The notes under the pieces are model-generated. The model worked only from the letters and a program-made list of their open reading frames with translations, was not told the DNA's origin and did not search any database. Both the position numbers and the translations under genes were made by a program. Shown one piece after another: positions 54,532 to 62,258 of a stretch of 64,000 bases of DNA (its first letter is position 1; the number at the start of each line of letters is the position of its first letter). The DNA comes from Acinetobacter corruptisaponis (lineage in GTDB: Bacteria > Pseudomonadota > Gammaproteobacteria > Pseudomonadales > Moraxellaceae): positions 1,855,962-1,919,961 of the forward strand of contig NZ_CP125669.1 in the NCBI RefSeq assembly GCF_030053775.1, in the 5' to 3' direction.

Positions 54532-57375
54532 ATGGATACCAGTGTGCTACCGATTATTATCTTATTACCGCTCATACTCGGCACCACCCTTGTCTCACAA
54601 CTGCAACGTATTTCACGGGGCGTGACGGCACTTGGGGCGATTGGCATCAGCCTGAGTTGTTTTATTTTACTTTTGACCCAGGCGGAAACGGTTCTTCAGG
54701 GCAATACCCTGCTACAAAGCTGGGATTGGCTGCCACAACTGGGCATCAACCTGAGTTTTCGTCTGGATGCACTCGGTTTATTGTTTGGCCTGCTGATTAG
54801 CGGTATCGGCACACTCATTTATATTTATGCCTATTTCTATCTCAGTCCCAAAAACTCACTGAGCAAACTTTACCTGTTGCTGATGCTGTTTATGGCGGCC
54901 ATGCTGGGCATCTCGCTTTCGAACAACCTCATCATCCTATTGGTGTTCTGGGAACTGACCAGTATCTCCTCTTTCCTGTTGGTCGGTTACTGGAGCCAGT
55001 ATGACGCCGCGCAGCGTGGCGCACGTATGGCCCTAACCCTCACAGGTATGGGCGGCCTTGCCATGCTGGGGGGCTTTGTGCTACTTGGGCAGATTACGGG
55101 AACGTATGAAATTGACCAACTGGTGCTGATGAAAGACACCATCCAACAGCATCAACTGTTTGTACCCACTCTATTACTGATTTTGCTGGGTGCATTTACC
55201 AAAAGTGCGCAATTCCCATTTCACTTTTGGCTACCCAATGCAATGGCTGCACCCACGCCTGTGTCTGCCTATCTGCACTCTGCCACTATGGTGAAAGCAG
55301 GAATTTTCCTGCTGGCGCGTTTAGCACCGATTTTTATTGGTGCCGCGTTGTACCACAACCTTGTCACCTTTGTTGGCCTGTTTACATTGTGTATGGCAGC
55401 AGGCTTTGCCATCTTTAAAGAAGATTTAAAAGGACTATTGGCATACTCCACCATCAGTCATCTGGGCCTGATTGTGTGCCTGCTTGGGATTGGTTCCCCA
55501 CTTGCAGTTGCGGCAGCCATTTTCCACATCATCAACCATGCCACCTTTAAGGCGGCACTCTTTATGATTGCAGGGATTATTGATCACGAAACGGGTACAC
55601 GGGATTTACGCAAACTGAGTGGGATTTGGGCACTGCTACCTTTTACGGGAACCTTGACCATGATCACCGCCGCCTCCATGGCGGGCGTGCCACTGACCAA
55701 TGGCTTTATTTCCAAGGAGATGTTCTTTACCGAATTGCTGGCAAACCTGTCAGGCCCAGTGATGGTGATCTCGGCCATTGTGGCAACCCTTGCAGGAATC
55801 TTTGCGGTCAGTTATTCGATTCGTTTGGTGCATGGCGTATTTTTTGATGGCCCACTGGGTAAACAGGTGCCAAACAAGGATGCCCATGAACCACCACTTG
55901 GTATGCGACTGCCTGCAATTATCCTTGCGACTTTATGTATCCTGGTGGGTATTTTCCCTGCCCTGCTTGCGGGCACGCTAGTCAACAGTGTCACCAGGGC
56001 CAGCCTGATGCAGCCAAATTTTGAGGGTGTCCATCTTGCCATCTGGCATGGTTTTAATGCCCCTTTAGTCATGAGCCTAATTGCACTGGTCGGTGGAACG
56101 CTGTTCTATTTTGCCCTAGCCAAACAGGGGCGACTGCGTAAAATCGACCTTGATCCCTTGTTTGGACGCCTACAGGGTCGAATTTTATTTGATTTATTCC
56201 TAAAACATTTGTTGCTCAACAGCCGCAAGATTAAGCAGGCGACTGAAAATGGCTCTTTGCAAAGCTACCTGCTCTGGATTGTGCTGTTTAGCATCGTCAT
56301 GGTTGGCTTGCCACTGTTCAACCAAGGCTTAACCACAGGTACACGCGAACTGACCCATGCACCATGGGTGGCGATTGTACTGTGGCTCACCCTGTTCTCT
56401 GGCTGCTGGATGATGCTCTGGTTCCACCATGAGCGTATCAAGGCCGTGCTGATTAGTGGTGCAGTGGGTCTGGTGGTCACCATGGTATTCATTACCCTGT
56501 CAGCGCCTGACCTTGCCCTGACCCAAATCACGGTGGATGTGGTCACCACGGTTTTATTGCTGATGAGTTTGTCACTATTGCCACAACTCACCCCTTATGA
56601 ATCCAGCCGCTCACGGCGCTGGCGCGATGCCAGTCTGGCCATTGCAGGCGGTTTGGGAATTGGCTGGATTAGCTGGCTGATTTTAACCCGTGACCATAAT
56701 TCAATTTCATGGTTCTTTATGCAACAGTCGATTCCTCTGGGTGGCGGCTCCAATGTGGTCAACGTCATCCTTGTGGATTTCCGTGGTTTCGATACTTTCG
56801 GTGAAATTACAGTTTTGGGCATTGCCGCCATTGGTGCACTCTGTTTAATGGATGGTATGCGAGCGCATGGCACCACCATGACCCAGGGCCTGACCTATCG
56901 CTTCAATCCATCACCATTGATGCTGCGTATCACCGCATCATGGGTATTGCCACTTGCACTGGTGGTCAGCACCTACATCTTCATGCGTGGACACAACTAC
57001 CCAGGCGGTGGCTTTATCGCGGGGCTGATTACCGCGATGGCACTGATCATCCAATATATTGTGGTGGGTCAGGAACAGGCTGAGCGCATGATTGGAGCTC
57101 GGTCTGGTCGTCTCTATGAAATCTGGATTGGTTCAGGATTGACCATTGCAGGATTGACAGGTATCGCGGCATGGTTCTGGTCACGCCCATTCCTGACCAG
57201 CGCGCACATTTATGTGGAACCACCCTTACTGGGCAAAATGCATCTTGCCTCCGCCGCATCCTTTGATCTAGGGGTATATATCACGGTCGTCGGGGCGACC
57301 ATGTTGTTGATCTCGGTGCTGGGAGACTCACGTCACTCGAGCATGTCTGGCCCTATTCCCAATGGAGACGAATAA
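54532..57375 (+). CDS. mrpA: Mrp-type Na+/H+ antiporter subunit A, fused to MrpB domain
   Basis: A 947-residue inner-membrane protein: NADH:quinone oxidoreductase ND5-like core (about 1-480; FHFWLPNAMAAPTPVSAYLHSATMVKAG) followed by MrpA C-terminal segments and an MrpB-like domain (about 790-930, MRGHNYPGGGFIAGL). The Mrp complex moves Na+ or K+ out against protons and supports alkaline pH and salt tolerance. The A/B fusion and the order A-C-D-E-F-G equal the pha2/mrp group-2 type. The next start overlaps the stop directly (TAAATG). Confidence 0.94.
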   Translation: MDTSVLPIIILLPLILGTTLVSQLQRISRGVTALGAIGISLSCFILLLTQAETVLQGNTLLQSWDWLPQLGINLSFRLDALGLLFGLLISGIGTLIYIYAYFYLSPKNSLSKLYLLLMLFMAAMLGISLSNNLIILLVFWELTSISSFLLVGYWSQYDAAQRGARMALTLTGMGGLAMLGGFVLLGQITGTYEIDQLVLMKDTIQQHQLFVPTLLLILLGAFTKSAQFPFHFWLPNAMAAPTPVSAYLHSATMVKAGIFLLARLAPIFIGAALYHNLVTFVGLFTLCMAAGFAIFKEDLKGLLAYSTISHLGLIVCLLGIGSPLAVAAAIFHIINHATFKAALFMIAGIIDHETGTRDLRKLSGIWALLPFTGTLTMITAASMAGVPLTNGFISKEMFFTELLANLSGPVMVISAIVATLAGIFAVSYSIRLVHGVFFDGPLGKQVPNKDAHEPPLGMRLPAIILATLCILVGIFPALLAGTLVNSVTRASLMQPNFEGVHLAIWHGFNAPLVMSLIALVGGTLFYFALAKQGRLRKIDLDPLFGRLQGRILFDLFLKHLLLNSRKIKQATENGSLQSYLLWIVLFSIVMVGLPLFNQGLTTGTRELTHAPWVAIVLWLTLFSGCWMMLWFHHERIKAVLISGAVGLVVTMVFITLSAPDLALTQITVDVVTTVLLLMSLSLLPQLTPYESSRSRRWRDASLAIAGGLGIGWISWLILTRDHNSISWFFMQQSIPLGGGSNVVNVILVDFRGFDTFGEITVLGIAAIGALCLMDGMRAHGTTMTQGLTYRFNPSPLMLRITASWVLPLALVVSTYIFMRGHNYPGGGFIAGLITAMALIIQYIVVGQEQAERMIGARSGRLYEIWIGSGLTIAGLTGIAAWFWSRPFLTSAHIYVEPPLLGKMHLASAASFDLGVYITVVGATMLLISVLGDSRHSSMSGPIPNGDE

Positions 57376-57744
57376 ATGATCAGCCTTGAATTTTTATTGG
57401 CTTCGGCAATTGGTCTACTCACCGCCACAGGGATTTACCTCATCCTGCGTGCCAGAACCTTTCCCGTGGTACTTGGCCTTGCCATGATTGGCTATGCCGT
57501 AAACCTGTTCCTGTTTGCGATGGGACGTTTACAGGTCAATGCCCCTGCTATTTTGACGGAAACCACCAAGGTCACTGACCCATTGCCACAGGCACTGGTC
57601 CTGACTGCAATCGTGATTGGGTTTGCCACCACTGCATTTGTTATACAACTGGCACTGCGCAGCCGTTATGAATCGGGAAATGATCATGTCGATTCCAAAG
57701 AAGACCCGACCCTGACCTATGACCCACGTGAGGATGAGCCATAA
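57376..57744 (+). CDS. mrpC: Mrp antiporter subunit C
   Basis: A 122-residue NuoK-like protein with three transmembrane helices (about 6-27, 32-50 and 75-93). The acidic C-terminal tail (SKEDPTLTYDPREDEP) is cytosolic. It starts at the base after the mrpA stop and overlaps mrpD by one base. Confidence 0.93.
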   Translation: MISLEFLLASAIGLLTATGIYLILRARTFPVVLGLAMIGYAVNLFLFAMGRLQVNAPAILTETTKVTDPLPQALVLTAIVIGFATTAFVIQLALRSRYESGNDHVDSKEDPTLTYDPREDEP

Positions 57745-59555
57745 TGTTTGACTTGAATACTTTCTGGCATACTCACACTCCAATCATCAGTATCTTGATT
57801 CCAGCATTGACCAGCTTTCTGCTGTTGTTGCTGGGTAACCCTGGTGCAGGTTCATTAAAGCAGGACTGGCGTCAACCCTGGCGACGAGGCATCAGCCTCA
57901 CCTCCGCGATTCTGGGTCTGCTGACTGCCATCAGTTACCTGATGATTGCCAGTACAGGACAGATTAGTGTTTACCAGCTCAGTGAATGGTCAGCCCCGTT
58001 TGGTATTGTGCTGGTGCTGGATCGCTTATCGGCATTTATGCTGGTGCTGACCTACGCACTGGCCATTCCCGTGATCTGGTATGCTAGCGACAACTGGGAC
58101 ACCCGCGGTCGCTATTTCCACACCATGTTCCACTTTCTGCTCATGGGGGTCTGTGGCGCATTCCTGACAGGTGACCTGTTTAACCTGTTTGTATTCTTTG
58201 AAATCCTGTTGATGGCTTCCTATGTACTGTTGTTGCATGGTCAGGGCCGTCCTAGATTTCAGTTGGGTATCCATTACGTCACCATAAACCTGCTGGCTTC
58301 CGCCCTGTTCCTGATTGGTCTGGGCATGATCTATGGCAGTGTTGGCAGCCTGAATATGGCGGATGTGGGCCGTATCCTGCCAACACTGGACAATGACCAG
58401 CACAAGTTGGCCATTGCAGGTGGCTTACTGCTGTTTGTGGTGTTTGGCATCAAGGCTGCAATGCTGCCTGTCGGGTTCTGGCTGCCAAAAACCTATGCGG
58501 TTGCCAGCACACCTGTTGCCGCAATCTTCACCATCATGACCAAGGTTGGGATTTACGCCATTCTGCGTGTCAATGGCACAGTGTTTGATGATGCCATGGC
58601 ACAAAGCATTTTTAAGAACACACTATTGTTGATTGGCCTGGTCACTTCGATTTATGGGGTGATTGGTGCAATTGGTGCAGAACGGCTGCGCCGTTTTGTC
58701 GGCTTTATGGTGCTGTCATCTGTGGGTACATTGCTGATCGCGATTGCCATGTTCAACACGCAGGCATGGTCGGCAGGCCTGTATTATCTGGTGCATAGTA
58801 CCCTGATTGCCGCTGCATTCTATCTGTTCTGTGGCTGGATCACCGCCCAACGGGGCACGTTCAAGGATCACCTGAAAGTTGCACCCAAAATCAAGAATGA
58901 AAAGGCAGCGGCACTGACCTATTTCCTGATTGCAATGATGATGGCAGGTTTACCACCATTTAGTGGCTTTCTGGGTAAGGTCTTTATTTTACAGGCCACC
59001 GCTGAAACGGCGTATCAGGGCTGGATTATCGCCATTATCCTGATCGTTAGCCTATTAAGTATTCTTGCATTGACCCGTGTGGGTTTCATTCTGTTCTGGC
59101 GTGCCAGTCCACCCGAAATTGACCCGAATGAAGCAGCCTATCAAACTTATCAGGGATTGCCAGCCTATGCACCCAACCGTAATGACAAAGCGATCTATGT
59201 TATTTTGGCAGGGCTGATGGGTTATGTCGTGTTTGCATCTCCAATCCAGACCTATACGGTATTGACCGCCCAGCAAATCCAGAACCATGCGCTCTATAAT
59301 CAGGCCATTCTAAAAACGGATGCACAGGGCCGCGTGATCAGCGTACAGCCTTATGATCCAACCTACCTGCCCGAAACAAAATATGGGGGCGAAGTTGAAG
59401 ATCATAATGCCTTGTTGATTCCCGATGTTATTTCCAAAGCAACTCTACAGGGTGAGCATATCTCAGAATACAAGCAGCGCCAGATTGCCGAACAAGTGCT
59501 GGATACACCGACAGTTCCAAATTCAACCCAGTTAAAGCCAATGGAGGAACACTGA
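57744..59555 (+). CDS. mrpD: Mrp antiporter subunit D
   Basis: A 603-residue ND2/ND4-like polytopic subunit, about 14 helices; VVFGIKAAMLPVGFWLPKTYAVASTPVAAIFTIMTKVG contains the Lys/His-Pro motif shared with complex I. It extends by about 100 soluble residues at the C-terminus (about 490-603) beyond typical MrpD (~500), the tail being polar and of unknown use. Confidence 0.93.
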   Translation: MFDLNTFWHTHTPIISILIPALTSFLLLLLGNPGAGSLKQDWRQPWRRGISLTSAILGLLTAISYLMIASTGQISVYQLSEWSAPFGIVLVLDRLSAFMLVLTYALAIPVIWYASDNWDTRGRYFHTMFHFLLMGVCGAFLTGDLFNLFVFFEILLMASYVLLLHGQGRPRFQLGIHYVTINLLASALFLIGLGMIYGSVGSLNMADVGRILPTLDNDQHKLAIAGGLLLFVVFGIKAAMLPVGFWLPKTYAVASTPVAAIFTIMTKVGIYAILRVNGTVFDDAMAQSIFKNTLLLIGLVTSIYGVIGAIGAERLRRFVGFMVLSSVGTLLIAIAMFNTQAWSAGLYYLVHSTLIAAAFYLFCGWITAQRGTFKDHLKVAPKIKNEKAAALTYFLIAMMMAGLPPFSGFLGKVFILQATAETAYQGWIIAIILIVSLLSILALTRVGFILFWRASPPEIDPNEAAYQTYQGLPAYAPNRNDKAIYVILAGLMGYVVFASPIQTYTVLTAQQIQNHALYNQAILKTDAQGRVISVQPYDPTYLPETKYGGEVEDHNALLIPDVISKATLQGEHISEYKQRQIAEQVLDTPTVPNSTQLKPMEEH

Positions 59556-59556
59556 C

Positions 59557-60084
59557 ATGCAAAAAATAAGCTTGCTTGACCGTTGGTTCCCCCATCCCTT
59601 TGTGTCATTTCTGGTATTTTTGAGCTGGCTGATGCTATCGCATAGCGTGGACTTAACCGATATTTTATTTGCACTGTTATTGGCAATTATCATCCCACGT
59701 CTGGTACGTCCCTTTATTGCCAGAACACCCCACATTCACTGGCTGCCTGCGATCAGATTGGTGTTTGTGGTGCTGTGGGATATCATCGTTTCAAATTTTC
59801 GTGTTGCCAAGCTGGTGCTGGGTCCGTTGGATCATCTACACCCGAAATGGTATCGCGTGCCACTGGAAACGGAACATGAGCAGGTCAACACTTTGCTGGC
59901 GATGATCATTACCACCACCCCTGGAACCGTTTCAGCAGGGATTGATCAGGAACGGGGGGATATCCTCGTTCATGCACTCAGCACAGATGATACCGAACTG
60001 GATATTCAGGATATTAAAAAGCGCTATGAAATGCCTTTGATTGAAATCTTTGATGTAAAGCTAAATAAGGGAGCAAGCAAATGA
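59557..60084 (+). CDS. mrpE: Mrp antiporter subunit E
   Basis: A 175-residue protein with an N-terminal hydrophobic region (about 14-65) and the conserved TTTPGTVSAGIDQERGDILVHAL in its soluble part. MrpE is required for full activity. It starts one base after the mrpD stop, its own end overlapping mrpF by ATGA. Confidence 0.92.
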   Translation: MQKISLLDRWFPHPFVSFLVFLSWLMLSHSVDLTDILFALLLAIIIPRLVRPFIARTPHIHWLPAIRLVFVVLWDIIVSNFRVAKLVLGPLDHLHPKWYRVPLETEHEQVNTLLAMIITTTPGTVSAGIDQERGDILVHALSTDDTELDIQDIKKRYEMPLIEIFDVKLNKGASK

Positions 60085-60356
60085 CGATTTTGCCATATGC
60101 ACTGGGTATTGGTTTAATTGCCATTACCATCTCCATGTTCCTTTGCCTCATCCGACTGATTATTGGCCCGTCTGTGATTGACCGTCTGCTCGCATTGGAT
60201 ACCCTGTTCCTCAATGCCACCTGTTTGGTTGTAGTCCTGGGCATTTACTGGGTCAGTAGCAACATGTTTGAGGGAGCCTTACTGGTTGCAATGCTTGGCT
60301 TTGTATCCACAGCAGCGCTTGCCCGTTACTTCACCACTGGACATGTGATTGACTAG
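60081..60356 (+). CDS. mrpF: Mrp antiporter subunit F
   Basis: A 91-residue three-helix protein with RLIIGPSVIDRLLALDTL, a typical MrpF motif. Overlaps mrpE by four bases; mrpG follows after 9 bases. Confidence 0.92.
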   Translation: MTILPYALGIGLIAITISMFLCLIRLIIGPSVIDRLLALDTLFLNATCLVVVLGIYWVSSNMFEGALLVAMLGFVSTAALARYFTTGHVID

Positions 60357-60365
60357 GAGACCGCT

Positions 60366-60752
60366 ATGCCTTTGATTTTTGAATTGATTGTTTCATTCTT
60401 TGTGGTATTTGGCGCTTTCTTTATGCTGGTCGGATCAATCGGCATGATCCGTTTGCCCGATCTGTTTATGCGCCTGCATGCACCAACGAAATCCAGTACG
60501 CTGGGGCTGGGAAGCTTTCTGATTGCGGCCATGATTTTTTCCGCAACTCAGGGGCGCTTTGGTTTTGCCGAATTGCTGATTACCCTGTTTGCCTTTATCA
60601 CCGCACCCGTTTCCGCCAACCTGATGGCACAGGCAGCGATTCACTTACGCCTGCGCTCAACCAGTGGCGATGTGCCAGAGGCTTTAAACCGCCCACTGCC
60701 TTGGCAACGTTACCGTCGCCTCCCGACAGAGGACAAAAAAGACCAACTTTAA
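60366..60752 (+). CDS. mrpG: Mrp antiporter subunit G
   Basis: A 128-residue three-helix protein with GSIGMIRLPDLFMRLHAPTKSSTLG, diagnostic of MrpG. The last gene of the mrpACDEFG operon, ended by the terminator at 60735-60767, whose first bases lie inside the coding region. AGGAG lies before the ATG. Confidence 0.93.
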   Translation: MPLIFELIVSFFVVFGAFFMLVGSIGMIRLPDLFMRLHAPTKSSTLGLGSFLIAAMIFSATQGRFGFAELLITLFAFITAPVSANLMAQAAIHLRLRSTSGDVPEALNRPLPWQRYRRLPTEDKKDQL

Positions 60753-60767
60753 GTTGGTCTTTTTTTA
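60735..60767. terminator. Bidirectional terminator of the mrp operon
   Basis: AAAAAAGACCAACTT and AAGTTGGTCTTTTTTT form a long stem with A and T tracts. A copy of its right half and of the following ~100 bases is found at 62155, there without the left A tract. Confidence 0.85.
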
Positions 60768-60860
60768 CTGAATTGAAATCTGTGGCAACATTTTATTAGT
60801 AGATCAAACTTTGATTATTGATCAAATCCTGTAAATACAGTTGGTCATCAACAGTATCAT
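60740..60860. repeat. First copy of a duplicated sequence (adhesin 3' end and terminator)
   Basis: 60740-60843 matches 62155-62258 with only two differences. After it, 60844-60856 resumes similarity with the adhesin coding sequence following a 13-base gap. Read on the minus strand it can encode ...DDQLYLQDLINNQSLIY and a stop, the same C-terminus as the adhesin at 62211. So this is a leftover adhesin 3' end. Confidence 0.85.
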
Positions 60861-60861
60861 T

Positions 60862-61800
60862 TCAACGTTTAGATTTTGAACCTCTTTTCTTATTTTTCAG
60901 TTTTTTTGAATCGATGGGTTGTGTTTTAGTCGGTTCAATTTCAAAAGCTCGCTCACGTAACCATTTTGTTGCAATATACTTTGTACCATCGATCACAGGC
61001 ATTCCTGCATGTAACGTATTCTGGTCTGGCCTACCCAAAATATCAATATTGGTGAAAAGCAATGCTGCACCTTTTTTCGGTTTAAACTCCAAACCAAGAT
61101 TTGGGAATTTTGTACTCCCCCCAGCCTCAACATCTGACAAATAAAGAATAAAAGTCGCCACACGCTGACCACCATAAGATAAACTCTTAACTCCCCCAGG
61201 ACTATTTGAGCTAAAAAAATCTACGTGGGGCCTATATTCACCTGTTTGTTGATATCGCAAAATTTGTAGGTATTCCCCATGAGTAGCAGGCCAGTTCACC
61301 AATGTGGCAATACGCTGTTCAATCGTGGCAATCAATGGGTTTTGACCATGTAAATAACACATTGAATCACTTTTTCTATGAGATCCAATCTCATTGGAAG
61401 CAGTTTCATCATTTAATATAAGAGCCCGTTCGAATTCTCCACTCTGTTCAGAAAGATGGATCAACTCATCGCACTCCGCCTCACTGAGCATATCTTCAAA
61501 ATAACACATACCTGGTCGTTCAAGGTACGTGACCAAACGAATTCTTTGCTCCTGAATATCAAAAAAATTCTTTTTTACATCAATTAAATAAGATAAATTA
61601 AAATCTGCCATTTTAAAATCACCCAATTCTTCATCGGTGATTTTCAAGCCATTCGCAAGCAAGATTTTTCCAAGTTCTTCTGGAGATTTATCTTCAGCTT
61701 CTAAATGGTCAAGCAACCAATTCTTCCACTTTATAGGTAAAGCCTCTACCCAATTAGGTAAACGTTCATCTGTATTTTGCACTGAATTTTCCTTATTCAT
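60862..61800 (-). CDS. Prolyl 4-hydroxylase-like 2-oxoglutarate/Fe(II) dioxygenase
   Basis: A 312-residue protein. The C-terminal domain (about 105-290) is a P4H-like dioxygenase: metal site His and Asp in YRPHVDFFS (about 194-196), second His in TLHAGMPV (about 263), and the 2-oxoglutarate-binding Lys in DGTKYIATKWLRER. The N-terminal 100 residues are acidic and helical with no recognised domain. The C-terminal tail ends KKLKNKKRGSKSKR, very basic. Bacterial members hydroxylate proline in a few proteins, but the substrate here is unknown. It lies between two copies of the duplicated sequence and is more AT-rich than the mrp genes: likely inserted. ATG at 61800 has only a weak AGTAGGT. Confidence 0.85.
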   Translation of the reverse strand: MNKENSVQNTDERLPNWVEALPIKWKNWLLDHLEAEDKSPEELGKILLANGLKITDEELGDFKMADFNLSYLIDVKKNFFDIQEQRIRLVTYLERPGMCYFEDMLSEAECDELIHLSEQSGEFERALILNDETASNEIGSHRKSDSMCYLHGQNPLIATIEQRIATLVNWPATHGEYLQILRYQQTGEYRPHVDFFSSNSPGGVKSLSYGGQRVATFILYLSDVEAGGSTKFPNLGLEFKPKKGAALLFTNIDILGRPDQNTLHAGMPVIDGTKYIATKWLRERAFEIEPTKTQPIDSKKLKNKKRGSKSKR

Positions 61801-62154
61801 ACCTACTATATTCCAAACCGCAATCCGTTCATATTTTAACTATAGCTTAGACAATTGTCTCATAGACCACAACAGAATCATTTTACTAAGCTCCACGCCA
61901 AAACTTTAGATTTTTTTAAAAGTACTTTCTTAGTTTATAAATAATCGCTTTATAACAACTCACATATGTAATGCAATGTAATCCCCAATGAAAACAATAC
62001 AAAATATGGAGGGGTACATATATTTTTGGAGAATACTATTTATTTTTCGATTTAAGTATATAGAAAACTGACTCAACATAAAAAGAGTAAATAAAATAGC
62101 TTTCAAACTAACAAACTCTACTTATTTATTCTAAGTAAAGTTTGTCATGATTTG
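61801..62154. other. AT-rich gene-free stretch within the inserted segment
   Basis: No ORF, repeat or RNA structure recognised; contains promoter sequences for the dioxygenase gene near 61801-61900 that I cannot define. Confidence 0.5.
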
Positions 62155-62258
62155 AGACCAACTTTAAGTTGGCCTTTTTTTACTGAATTGAAACCTGTGG
62201 CAACATTTTATTAGTAGATCAAACTTTGATTATTGATCAAATCCTGTAAATACAGTTG
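62155..62258. repeat. Second copy of the duplicated sequence
   Basis: Matches 60740-60843 (differences at 62173 and 62190 region, both T to C). It includes the stop codon and last 14 codons of the adhesin gene. Its terminator stem has one mismatch and lost the left A tract, so the adhesin gene probably lacks an efficient terminator here. Confidence 0.85.
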
